NCBI GenBank assembly: GCA_017475725.1
Contig: JAFVFA010000091.1
Location: 1 to 13,311, forward strand
DNA length: 13,311 bases
Source: Spirochaetales bacterium
Lineage (GTDB): Bacteria > Spirochaetota > Spirochaetia > Sphaerochaetales > Sphaerochaetaceae
Reading direction: 5' to 3'
Shown here in pieces: positions 7,302-13,311 of the stretch; position 1 is the stretch's first letter, and each line of letters starts with the position of its first letter. The translations under genes and the position numbers were made by a program. The notes below the pieces were generated by a model. That model did no database searches. It saw nothing but the letters and a program-made list of their open reading frames with translations, and had not been told where the DNA came from.

Positions 7302-8240
7302 TCACTCGTAATCAACCGTCTTGCTGGCGTTCATTCTGCTCTGGATCTGGGTCAGAACGAATATTATGAGGAAGAGGATGATGGATGAGGCGCATGCGCG
7401 ACCCATCTTGCCTCTGCCGAATGCCTGGTTGTAGATGTATGTGACTATCATGGCCGTTGAGTAGCCGGGGCCACCTGTAGGTGTCATGACGTCTATCTCG
7501 GCGAACACCTTGAAGGTGTTGATGATTCCAATCATCACTATGAAGTTGGTGATGGGCCTGAGAAGGGGGAGCTTGATCTTCACAAGGGACTGCCACCATG
7601 AGGCACCATCGACCTTGGATGCCTCTATGTAGGAGTCCGGGATGTTCTGAAGTCCCGTCAGGAAGAGCATGACGTTGTAGCCGATTCCCTTCCAGACGGA
7701 GAAGATCAGGATGGATATCAGGGCCGTGCCCTTTCCGTTGAGCCAGAGCAGGGGCTGAAGGCCAAGGGCCTCGAGAATCATGTTCAGAGGTCCTACGTCA
7801 GGGTCGAAGAACCAGATCCAGATCAGCGATGACGCGACGACCGGGACGACAACAGGTGCGAAGTACGTGCTCCTGAGGAACTTCCTCAGCGGTATGTTGC
7901 TGTCAAGCATCAGGGCTATCGCAAGAGCCAGTCCGGTGTCGAATACAAGCTTCAGGACCGCGAACAGAACCGTGTTCCTGATCGACTGGAAGAACTTCGA
8001 ATCGGAGAGGATGTACTTGTAGTTCTCGATTCCGACGAACGTTCCCCTCTGGCTTGTGGTCATGTTGGTGAAGCTGTACACGACGACCTGCACTACCGGA
8101 AGTATGAACAGCATGAACACCGCGAAAAGAACCGGTGCCATCAGCACAACCGCCGCTGTGACCTGTTCGCGCTCATAGACACGCCCGAATATCCGGACCC
8201 TGTGTATGCTTGCTCTGATCTCCTTTGTCTGTGATTTCAT
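7302..8240 (-). CDS. Carbohydrate ABC transporter permease, MalF type
   Basis: A 312-residue CUT1-class permease with six predicted membrane segments, the first at about residues 28-56. The EAA loop is clear at about 201-225 (Pro-Asp-Ser-Tyr-Ile-Glu-Ala-Ser-Lys-Val-Asp-Gly-Ala, then Ile-Lys-Leu-Pro-Leu-Leu-Arg-Pro-Ile). It forms the membrane channel with the MalG-type partner encoded 9 nt downstream. The charged N-terminal stretch (residues 1-27) is cytoplasmic and typical. At the ATG at 8240 the GAGGG sits directly against the codon, with a second purine patch (AGGGAAAG) farther upstream, so spacing is not ideal, but no better start is available before the first membrane segment. The gene follows the GGDGT kinase-like gene by 22 nt. 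Confidence 0.93.
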   Translation of the reverse strand: MKSQTKEIRASIHRVRIFGRVYEREQVTAAVVLMAPVLFAVFMLFILPVVQVVVYSFTNMTTSQRGTFVGIENYKYILSDSKFFQSIRNTVLFAVLKLVFDTGLALAIALMLDSNIPLRKFLRSTYFAPVVVPVVASSLIWIWFFDPDVGPLNMILEALGLQPLLWLNGKGTALISILIFSVWKGIGYNVMLFLTGLQNIPDSYIEASKVDGASWWQSLVKIKLPLLRPITNFIVMIGIINTFKVFAEIDVMTPTGGPGYSTAMIVTYIYNQAFGRGKMGRACASSIILFLIIFVLTQIQSRMNASKTVDYE

Positions 8241-8262
8241 CCCTCTTTCCCTATGTTTTCCT

Positions 8263-9234
8263 TCAATCCTCAGCCCACAGTGCCGTCACAGCCCATGGCC
8301 TCAACCGCAGAGTCACCTCATCCTCTGTCCTTGCGAACGGATTGCCGTCTATGATTATCTGCGCATTCTCCGTGAAGCCGGAGAGCTTCAAGGTGTCGTT
8401 CTCGTCGAAGCACAGATGCGTTGTGTTCGTTATGGAGTGCAGGTCCCAGTTGGACTGCTCCGTATCCGTAAGATTCCTGTCCAGCAGAGCCAGGGTGGCT
8501 GCATGCTCGCGGTCCAGCCCGTACATCAGTCCGCCCATGACCACATGCGGGACCTTCTCCATGAACTGGAGCGGGGATGCGCATATCTGCAATATGCCCC
8601 GGCGCATGTCCATGTCAGTCCCGTTCAGCTCCACCCTGAAGCGATCCGTGACGATGTCATGGGAGACAAGGGCTCTCTGCTTCCTTCCCTCAAGGGCAAG
8701 GGCCTTTGCATCCAGATTGACCACATTGCCGTCAAGAGTTCCGAGGTATGTGTTCCCTATGATCACATCATTGAAACCATAGCCAAGGATTCGATTGCCT
8801 GAAGAGACCTCGATTGCATCCAATTTGACCTCTTTCATGCCATCTATGCCATTGGTTTTGACGTTGTTGAGCTTGTGGACAATGGGCCCGATGTTCTCCG
8901 TCCCCGCCGGGTAGGAAAGGATCCTGATGGGTTGCGAACCTTCTTTCTGAAGCATTATGGCACTGGAGGCCACATAGCTTGCAGTCCCGTCCCCACCTGC
9001 TGTGATGAAGAGGTCAACACCGCTCTGAAGGGCATGCGCAACCATGTCGGCTATGTCCTGGACATAACCTGTGCCACGAGGTTCGAAGCCTGATGCCGTG
9101 ATGACATTCTCACGGCATGCACGCGCCATCTTCGGTGTGGTGATGACCTCATCCATGTCCCTCAGAACCTGGATAAGGTCCTCTGATCTCTCGCTGAGGT
9201 GGAAACCCGGATTCGGGACGAACAGTGCCTTCAT
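8263..9234 (-). CDS. NAD kinase/diacylglycerol kinase-superfamily protein (GGDGT motif)
   Basis: A 323-residue soluble protein. An N-terminal alpha/beta domain opens with Val-Pro-Asn-Pro-Gly (residues 6-10), then Gly-Gly-Asp-Gly-Thr at 80-84, the nucleotide-binding signature of the NAD kinase/diacylglycerol kinase superfamily. Pro-Ala-Gly-Thr-Glu-Asn-Ile-Gly-Pro follows at 109-117, where these enzymes have their second phosphate-binding loop. The beta-rich C-terminal half fits the superfamily's sandwich domain. It looks closer to the ATP-NAD kinase-like group that includes AcoX of acetoin operons than to housekeeping NAD kinase, but I cannot confirm this without a search. It starts 7 nt after the dehydrogenase stop, with a weak GAAAGAG site. 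As the only visible kinase in the operon it may phosphorylate the pathway substrate; alternatively it could make NADP. Confidence 0.75.
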   Translation of the reverse strand: MKALFVPNPGFHLSERSEDLIQVLRDMDEVITTPKMARACRENVITASGFEPRGTGYVQDIADMVAHALQSGVDLFITAGGDGTASYVASSAIMLQKEGSQPIRILSYPAGTENIGPIVHKLNNVKTNGIDGMKEVKLDAIEVSSGNRILGYGFNDVIIGNTYLGTLDGNVVNLDAKALALEGRKQRALVSHDIVTDRFRVELNGTDMDMRRGILQICASPLQFMEKVPHVVMGGLMYGLDREHAATLALLDRNLTDTEQSNWDLHSITNTTHLCFDENDTLKLSGFTENAQIIIDGNPFARTEDEVTLRLRPWAVTALWAED

Positions 9235-9241
9235 CTCTTTC

Positions 9242-10237
9242 TCAGTCCTTCAGGTCCTTTCCGATCAGGATCTTGAACGCCTTTCCGGCCTTCAGCATGT
9301 CGAACGCCTCCTGCCCATGCTCGAAGTCGAACCTGTTCGTTATCAGCTGCCTGAACAGCGCCTCGTTCGACCTGATGACGGAGAACGCCTCCCTGAAATT
9401 CTGGAGTCCGAATCCGCTGCATCCCTTGACGGACACCTCGCTGTAGTGGACTATCCCTGCATCTATGTCCAGTGACTCCCCCTTAGGAAGTCCGCTGAAC
9501 ACCAGAAGGGTACCTCCATGGCGGACAAGAGGCAGATAGTCAGAGACAAGCCTAGAGATGTTGACCGCGATGACCACGTTGTCATATTCGCCCTTCTGGA
9601 CCTGGTCCTGCCTGACCGTTTGGATGCCCCAGGATCTGAGCCTTGCAGCTCTTTCCTCGTTCGGCTCAACGATTGCAGCATCGATGCCCTTGCTTGCATA
9701 GTACAGTGCGAAAAGAGCACCCATGGGGCCGCCACCGACTATCAGAACCTTGCTGTAGCCAGGGATTGTCTCAAGTCTGGATGTCCCGTTGATTACGCAG
9801 GCAAGGGGTTCCGTCAGCGCATAGACGTCGTAGTCGGCTGTGTTCTGCCTCTCCGGCAGCACGAAGAGCCCATCGGCATAGTCAAGGGGCACTCCCACGT
9901 ATTCCGCGAAGCTTCCGGCCTCCACATAGTTCTTGTTCTCGCAGAGATCTCCTTTACCTGCCTTGCAGAACGAGCACTCACCGCATTCGTAGTATGGGGC
10001 TGCAACGACCCATGTGCCGTTCTTGAGGGGGTAGCCTTCAGGTGCCTTGCAGATCTGGCCGTAGAACTCATGGCCCAGAACCGTCGGCGGCTTGAAGTAC
10101 CTGTGGCCGACATAGACCGATTTGAGGTCTGTGCCGCATATACCTGTTGCCTCGACCCTTATCCATACCGGATATGTGGGCTCCGGGATCTCGCTGGGCG
10201 CCAACTTCCCGATTTCCTCAAACATTAGACATTTCAT
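9242..10237 (-). CDS. Zinc-dependent alcohol/polyol dehydrogenase (MDR family)
   Basis: A 331-residue medium-chain dehydrogenase of the sorbitol/threonine dehydrogenase type, expected to oxidise a sugar alcohol or its phosphate. Catalytic zinc residues are Cys34 (in Gly-Ile-Cys-Gly-Thr-Asp), His56-Glu57 (in Gly-His-Glu) and Glu143 (in Thr-Glu-Pro-Leu-Ala-Cys). The structural zinc lobe has all four cysteines, 85, 88, 91 and 99. The Rossmann motif Gly-Gly-Gly-Pro-Met-Gly is at 168-173, and Glu191 at the end of the second strand favours NAD over NADP. The open frame extends upstream to 10345, but the start at 10237 is right: GGAGAG precedes it, homologous sequence begins there, and its ATGA overlaps the stop of the regulator gene. 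The natural substrate is unknown. Confidence 0.92.
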   Translation of the reverse strand: MKCLMFEEIGKLAPSEIPEPTYPVWIRVEATGICGTDLKSVYVGHRYFKPPTVLGHEFYGQICKAPEGYPLKNGTWVVAAPYYECGECSFCKAGKGDLCENKNYVEAGSFAEYVGVPLDYADGLFVLPERQNTADYDVYALTEPLACVINGTSRLETIPGYSKVLIVGGGPMGALFALYYASKGIDAAIVEPNEERAARLRSWGIQTVRQDQVQKGEYDNVVIAVNISRLVSDYLPLVRHGGTLLVFSGLPKGESLDIDAGIVHYSEVSVKGCSGFGLQNFREAFSVIRSNEALFRQLITNRFDFEHGQEAFDMLKAGKAFKILIGKDLKD

Positions 10238-11187
10238 AGGCTCTCCTTCAGCTCCAAGGCTGTCTTGTAGTCGGTGATGAGTGTGTTGAACAGCTCCAGT
10301 TTCGCAGCGGTCCTGATTGACCTGATCTTCTCCGTCCCGCAGCACACACAGACGATCCTCTTTGCCGAGCTGATGCTGTTGACGGGTATTCTGGACAGGG
10401 TCTCCGCCCAGTTCCGGGCTATGATCCCCTGCTCGTTGAAGAAGTATCCTACGACATCGCCGATCAGATTGTTCCTCTTGAGACTGTCCCTGTACTCCTG
10501 CGAGTATTCACTCAGCGGATATGTGACGAGGCTCTTCTCCGTGTATGCTCCAAGTCCTATCACTGCCATGTCCAGATGGTCCCACATGTCATAGATCTCG
10601 CTGTATCTGCTCTTGAAATAGGCGATCTGCTCAGGGGTGTACGGCTCAAGCATCGAGATGTTGTAGTAGTATGCCGTTGCGTTCAGCATGTCTGCGGCCT
10701 TGTTGACTATGACGCTGCACTGGTACTCGGAATGTGTGTCTCCGATGTTCCCCACAAGCGGTGTGACCCTTGGCTTGTTCTTCTCAATGAAGGGCTTCTT
10801 CCTGAGCTTGAGGGAGGTCTCGTACACAGTGTTGCCCCAGCCGAGACCTATGTTCATGCCTCCGGAGACCTCTCTCTCCAGGAATCTGGCGGCGGCCTCC
10901 GTGACATCGTTCAGTCTGTCCTGGCCGTCATTCCCGGTCGCATTGATCGAAGGTGCAACGATGACGTCCCTTATTCCCAGCCCCTTGGCTATGGATGATG
11001 ACAATTCCGCGAAGTCCGAGGGTGGGACGACCGAGATCTTGACTATCCCGATCTGTCTTGCCTTGTCCAGAGCCCTGGAGATCATGGGCCTGGACATTAT
11101 GACCTTCTTTGAAATCTCATCCTGCGTGTAGCCGCTCTCATAGTAGAGGGTGGCGATCTTGTACAAAAGGTTCAGATCCTCGAACAT
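10234..11187 (-). CDS. SorC-family sugar-responsive transcriptional regulator
   Basis: A 317-residue regulator. Residues about 20-45 form the N-terminal helix-turn-helix (Gly-Tyr-Thr-Gln-Asp-Glu-Ile-Ser-Lys...Ser-Arg-Pro-Met-Ile-Ser-Arg-Ala-Leu). From about 60 onward is the SorC/DeoR-type effector domain, with Gly-Leu-Gly-Trp-Gly-Asn-Thr at 114-120 and Met-Ala-Val-Ile-Gly-Leu-Gly-Ala at 207-214, both typical of that fold. Known members (LsrR, CggR, SorC) respond to phosphorylated sugars made by the pathway they control. The ATG at 11187 shares its A with the aldolase stop (TAATG) and has GAGG five bases upstream. Being the second gene of the operon, the regulator probably controls its own expression through the inverted repeat at 11956-11986. 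Confidence 0.93.
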   Translation of the reverse strand: MFEDLNLLYKIATLYYESGYTQDEISKKVIMSRPMISRALDKARQIGIVKISVVPPSDFAELSSSIAKGLGIRDVIVAPSINATGNDGQDRLNDVTEAAARFLEREVSGGMNIGLGWGNTVYETSLKLRKKPFIEKNKPRVTPLVGNIGDTHSEYQCSVIVNKAADMLNATAYYYNISMLEPYTPEQIAYFKSRYSEIYDMWDHLDMAVIGLGAYTEKSLVTYPLSEYSQEYRDSLKRNNLIGDVVGYFFNEQGIIARNWAETLSRIPVNSISSAKRIVCVCCGTEKIRSIRTAAKLELFNTLITDYKTALELKESL

Positions 11188-11927
11188 TATTTCCTCAGTG
11201 CACGGTCAAGGTCCTTCACAAGAGCCTTGATATCTTCGGACTGGAAGAGGTTCCTTCCGAAGGCCAGTCCCTTGGCCCCCTTCGATACAACCTCCTTCAC
11301 GACATCTGTTATGTCCGCCTCCTTCGGGCCGCCGGCAAGTATGACCGGAACCGGACACTGAGAGGTGACCTTCTCGAAGTCCTTGCAGTAGAAGGCCTTT
11401 ATGACATCTGCTCCAAGCTCAGCGGCTATCCTTGCTCCGGATGCTATGAAGTCGGTTTCATTGTTCTTCTCGTAGTTGGCGTTCAGGACCTCGGCGATGA
11501 CAGGGATGCCGAGCCTGTGGTACTGCTCGCAGACCCTTGAGAGCTCCAGCTCCGAGTCCTTGTCCCTTGTTCCTCCAAGGACGAACATGAAGAGGGCTGC
11601 GTCGGCATCGAGTGCCGCTGCATGCTCTGCGCTAGCTATGCTCTGGTGATAGTTCCCATCATAGGAGTCCCATGTCAGCATCGTGCCTCCGACTGAGGCT
11701 CTCAGAATCAGGAGCTTGTTCCTGAAGTCCTGTGTCCTTATGTGGCTGACCATGCCGGGATTCAGTATGAAGCCATCCAGCTCACTTGTTCTGAGGGAGG
11801 CCACAAGGGAAGGTGTGTCCTCAAGGCCCTGCATTATCCCGTAGATCTGCGGATGGTCGAAGGCGGCAACGAACAGTTTTCCCCTGTTCGCGAACAGCTT
11901 TGACATTCTTTTCTCAAGTCCCGTCAT
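11187..11927 (-). CDS. Class I aldolase, LsrF/DhnA (DeoC/FbaB) family
   Basis: A 246-residue TIM-barrel aldolase that would use a Schiff-base lysine. Key segments are Ala-Phe-Asp-His-Pro (residues 22-26, matching the family's AFDHG), Gly-Ala-Asp-Val-Ile-Lys with the likely catalytic Lys177, Pro-Val-Ile-Leu-Ala-Gly-Gly-Pro-Lys (194-202) and Gly-Ala-Lys-Gly-Leu-Ala-Phe-Gly-Arg-Asn-Leu-Phe-Gln (217-229), where the Gly-Gly and Gly-Arg-Asn loops bind phosphate. The frame is open to a TTG at 11957 and has an ATG at 11939, but I chose the ATG at 11927: GGAG lies six bases before it, and TTG at 11957 would sit inside the operator. It is the first gene of the operon. Relatives cleave or thiolyse phosphorylated keto-sugars (fructose-bisphosphate, phospho-AI-2 product, sulfolactaldehyde precursors); the substrate here is unknown. 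Confidence 0.9.
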   Translation of the reverse strand: MTGLEKRMSKLFANRGKLFVAAFDHPQIYGIMQGLEDTPSLVASLRTSELDGFILNPGMVSHIRTQDFRNKLLILRASVGGTMLTWDSYDGNYHQSIASAEHAAALDADAALFMFVLGGTRDKDSELELSRVCEQYHRLGIPVIAEVLNANYEKNNETDFIASGARIAAELGADVIKAFYCKDFEKVTSQCPVPVILAGGPKEADITDVVKEVVSKGAKGLAFGRNLFQSEDIKALVKDLDRALRK

Positions 11928-11955
11928 TTGCAACTCCATTAAGTGTGCTAGGTTC

Positions 11956-11986
11956 AATGAACAAATGTTTGAATTCTTTGTTCATT
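11956..11986. promoter_or_regulatory. Operator: perfect 10-bp inverted repeat
   Basis: AATGAACAAA at 11956-11965 and TTTGTTCATT at 11977-11986 are exact inverted repeats with 11 nt between them; the spacer contains GAATTC. The site starts at the predicted transcription start (about 11987) and covers roughly +1 to +31 of the operon transcript, the expected place for a blocking repressor. A shorter overlapping pair (TTCAA 11953-11957, TTGAA 11969-11973) may add contacts. The SorC-family product of the second gene is the natural candidate to bind it. Confidence 0.65.
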
Positions 11987-11993
11987 TTCATTC

Positions 11994-12023
11994 AGTATAC
12001 GCCCCATTTCATTTTGGTGTCAA
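11994..12023 (-). promoter_or_regulatory. Promoter of the ten-gene operon
   Basis: On the minus strand TTGACA (12018-12023) matches the -35 consensus exactly. TATACT (11994-11999) matches five of six -10 bases, with 18 bp between them. Transcription should start near 11987 and run leftward through the aldolase gene. It is the strongest sigma-70-type promoter seen in the window, and no comparable promoter was found inside the operon. Confidence 0.7.
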
Positions 12024-12108
12024 ACAATATTTGAAATAAGGTGATATGGGTGGGATTCTACAAAACCGAGTATTCCTGTAATATTGAAATTGATACTGGA
12101 GGAACACC

Positions 12109-12588
12109 ATGGACCACTTGAAATATCTGCTTGCAGCCAATGAGGTGGCAAGGAAGGCCAGGGCAAACGGCAACACCCCTTTTGGAGCCGTCCTTGTTGA
12201 TGAGAATGGGGACATAGTCATGGAGCAGGGCAATGCGGAGCGGGATCTCCACGATGCAACAGCCCATGCGGAGAGGATGCTTGCCTCACGCGCAAGCCAA
12301 AGCTTCAGCAAAGAGTATCTCTGGAAATGCACACTCTACACCACCTTCGAACCCTGCTGTATGTGTACTGGTGCCATTTACTGGGCCAATATCGGAAGGA
12401 TTGTCTATGGGGTTACTGAGGAGAAGCTCCTTGAGATGACCGGTTCGGACGACAAGAACCCTACTTTCAACATCTCCTGCAGAACCATCCTGGCTGCCGG
12501 ACAGAAGCCCATTGAGGTCCTTGGACCATTCCCGGAGATAGGCTATGCCGTTGAAGAGGTCCATGCCGGCTTCTGGAACAAGAAGTGA
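12109..12588 (+). CDS. Nucleoside deaminase (CMP/dCMP deaminase fold)
   Basis: A 159-residue zinc deaminase of the family that includes guanine deaminase GuaD and tRNA adenosine deaminase TadA. The zinc site is complete: His53-Ala-Glu55 (Glu55 shuttles the proton) and Pro82-Cys83-Cys84-Met85-Cys86, with Cys83 and Cys86 as zinc ligands. Pro-Phe-Gly-Ala-Val-Leu-Val (24-30) is the usual strand before the active site, and Gly-Ala-Ile-Tyr-Trp-Ala follows the second zinc motif as in GuaD. After His-Ala-Glu it reads Arg-Met-Leu-Ala-Ser, and the long tail (Asn-Pro-Thr-Phe, Gly-Gln-Lys, Gly-Pro-Phe) differs from TadA, so a free base or nucleoside is the more likely substrate. GGAGG precedes the ATG by about six bases. 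The transporter gene follows 3 nt after the stop. Confidence 0.9.
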   Translation: MDHLKYLLAANEVARKARANGNTPFGAVLVDENGDIVMEQGNAERDLHDATAHAERMLASRASQSFSKEYLWKCTLYTTFEPCCMCTGAIYWANIGRIVYGVTEEKLLEMTGSDDKNPTFNISCRTILAAGQKPIEVLGPFPEIGYAVEEVHAGFWNKK

Positions 12589-12591
12589 GAG

Positions 12592-13311
12592 ATGAAGCGC
12601 ACACATCTTCTGGGAAGTGCCCTGCTTCTGCTTGCGGCCCTTATCTGGGGCCTTGCCTTCGTTGCCCAGAGGGTTGGCATGGAGCAGATAGGCCCCTATA
12701 CGTTCACAGCGGCCAGATCCATACTTGCGGCGGTCTTCGTCGGCATTGTCTTCGTCCTGTCTCCCAAACGGGTTGAACCTGGCAGAAGGGAACGAAGAAA
12801 ACGGGACACCCTGATAGGGGGTGTTCTCTGCGGAGTCATACTCTCCATGGCAAGTACGCTGCAGCAGGTGGGGCTTGTCCACACCAGTGCGGGGAAGGCT
12901 GGCTTCATAACCGCCATGTACATGCTGCTGGTTCCTGTTTTCAATCTGATCCTGTTCAGGAGGAGAAGTCCCTGGCTCGTCTGGTTCGCGGTGGCCACAG
13001 GTGTGGCCGGGATGTATCTTCTCTGCATCAAGGACGGCTTCAGCCTGGAGCAGGGCGATGCCTACATCGCTGTCTGTGCGGTCTTCTACTGCTTCCACAT
13101 CCTTTGCGCAGACCGCTACACCGAATACGGTGACCCGATAGGGATATCCGCAGTCCAGTTCGCGACTGCCGCGGTCCTGACCACAGCCGTCGCCTTTGTG
13201 GCGGAGACACCCACAATGTCACAGCTTTTATCCGCCGCTGTCCCTATCCTTTACTGCGGCATCATGTCCAGTGGTGTGGCGTTCACCTTGCAGATAGTGG
13301 GCCAGAAATAC
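12592..13311 (+). CDS. EamA/DMT-superfamily transporter, 3' end cut off by the window
   Basis: The frame runs from the ATG at 12592 to the last base of the window without a stop, giving the first 240 residues. The protein is highly hydrophobic, with repeated helices and the EamA signature: an N-terminal Leu-Leu-Ala-Ala-Leu-Ile-Trp-Gly-Leu-Ala-Phe-Val-Ala-Gln, then Ser-Thr-Leu-Gln-Gln-Val-Gly-Leu followed by Thr-Ser-Ala-Gly-Lys-Ala-Gly-Phe-Ile-Thr-Ala and Leu-Val-Pro-Val. Family members of about 280-310 residues have ten helices in two repeats and usually export amino acids, nucleobases or other metabolites across the inner membrane, so roughly 50-60 residues are missing. It starts 3 nt after the deaminase stop with only a weak GAG-type site, so it is probably translated by coupling. 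A purine-related export role is conceivable but rests only on that pairing. Confidence 0.9.
   Translation, partial: MKRTHLLGSALLLLAALIWGLAFVAQRVGMEQIGPYTFTAARSILAAVFVGIVFVLSPKRVEPGRRERRKRDTLIGGVLCGVILSMASTLQQVGLVHTSAGKAGFITAMYMLLVPVFNLILFRRRSPWLVWFAVATGVAGMYLLCIKDGFSLEQGDAYIAVCAVFYCFHILCADRYTEYGDPIGISAVQFATAAVLTTAVAFVAETPTMSQLLSAAVPILYCGIMSSGVAFTLQIVGQKY

Larger units (their letters stand above)
11928..12108. other. Divergent intergenic control region
   Basis: The 181 nt between the aldolase and deaminase starts are distinctly AT-rich compared with the flanking genes. They hold the leftward promoter and operator described separately. For the rightward genes I found no convincing promoter: TGTAAT at 12077-12082 could be a -10, but nothing like a -35 stands at the right distance. 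GGAGG near 12098-12102 serves the deaminase start. Confidence 0.6.

Noticed and set aside
8263..9234. Calling the GGDGT gene the housekeeping NAD kinase
   Set aside because: It lies within a regulated catabolic operon and the sequence after the second loop does not look like standard NAD kinase, so only the superfamily is assigned.
9518..10228. A 236-codon plus-strand open frame opposite the dehydrogenase gene
   Set aside because: The minus strand encodes all zinc-site and Rossmann motifs, and the plus frame has no domain or ribosome-binding support.
10238..10345. Longer N-terminus for the dehydrogenase starting at 10345
   Set aside because: The extra 36 residues are an out-of-frame reading of the regulator's C-terminus; the ATG at 10237 has a good Shine-Dalgarno and matches the family start.
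2039..11927. Interpretation as an lsr (autoinducer-2) operon
   Set aside because: Only the aldolase and the regulator family match. There is no LsrACDB-type transporter, LsrK kinase or LsrG, and the permeases are of the MalFG type.
12286..13098. A 270-codon minus-strand open frame over the deaminase and DMT genes
   Set aside because: It spans two well-supported plus-strand genes and is rich in His, Gln, Arg and Glu with no known motif.

Overview
This 13.3 kb bacterial window carries one long catabolic operon on the minus strand, flanked by a plus-strand regulator gene on the left and a plus-strand deaminase/exporter pair on the right. GC content looks to be in the mid-50s percent by eye. Isoleucine ATA and arginine AGG/AGA codons are used freely in every gene, so no gene stands out as recently acquired. 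The lipoprotein-anchored binding protein (relaxed lipobox ending Phe-Ala-Ser-Cys), the purine-rich Shine-Dalgarno sites and the gene content suggest a sugar-fermenting anaerobe. A member of Spirochaetota or a Clostridia-like Firmicute is my best guess, but the sequence does not settle this.

Layout. 2-322 (+): the 3' end of an unrecognised conserved protein. 331-418: a promoter with a perfect inverted repeat just after the expected transcription start. 419-2047 (+): a PucR-family regulator. 2034-2052: a perfect 8-bp hairpin whose two arms hold the stop codons of the converging genes. 2039-11927 (-): ten genes, transcribed from right to left with gaps of 22 nt or less, or with overlaps. In order of transcription they are a class I aldolase (LsrF/DhnA type), a SorC-family regulator, a zinc alcohol/polyol dehydrogenase, a GGDGT-motif kinase-like protein, two MalF/MalG-type permeases, a sugar-binding lipoprotein, a TIM-barrel sugar isomerase/epimerase, an ADP-ribosylglycohydrolase-family protein and an MFS transporter. 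11928-12108: the divergent control region, with a near-consensus promoter for the operon (TTGACA, 18 bp, TATACT) and a perfect 10-bp inverted repeat over the start site. 12109-12588 (+): a CMP/dCMP-type nucleoside deaminase. 12592-13311 (+): an EamA/DMT-family transporter that runs off the window.

How it may work together (inference). The lipoprotein and the two permeases import a carbohydrate-like solute, powered by an ATPase encoded elsewhere because none lies in the operon. The dehydrogenase and the isomerase convert it, the GGDGT protein is the only candidate kinase, and the aldolase cleaves the phosphorylated product. The SorC regulator would sense a phosphorylated intermediate and release the operator at 11956-11986. 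The ADP-ribosylglycohydrolase-family protein, together with the nearby PucR regulator and deaminase, leaves open a ribosyl- or nucleoside-like substrate. The substrate cannot be named from sequence. No tRNA, rRNA, CRISPR array, insertion sequence or transposase is visible.
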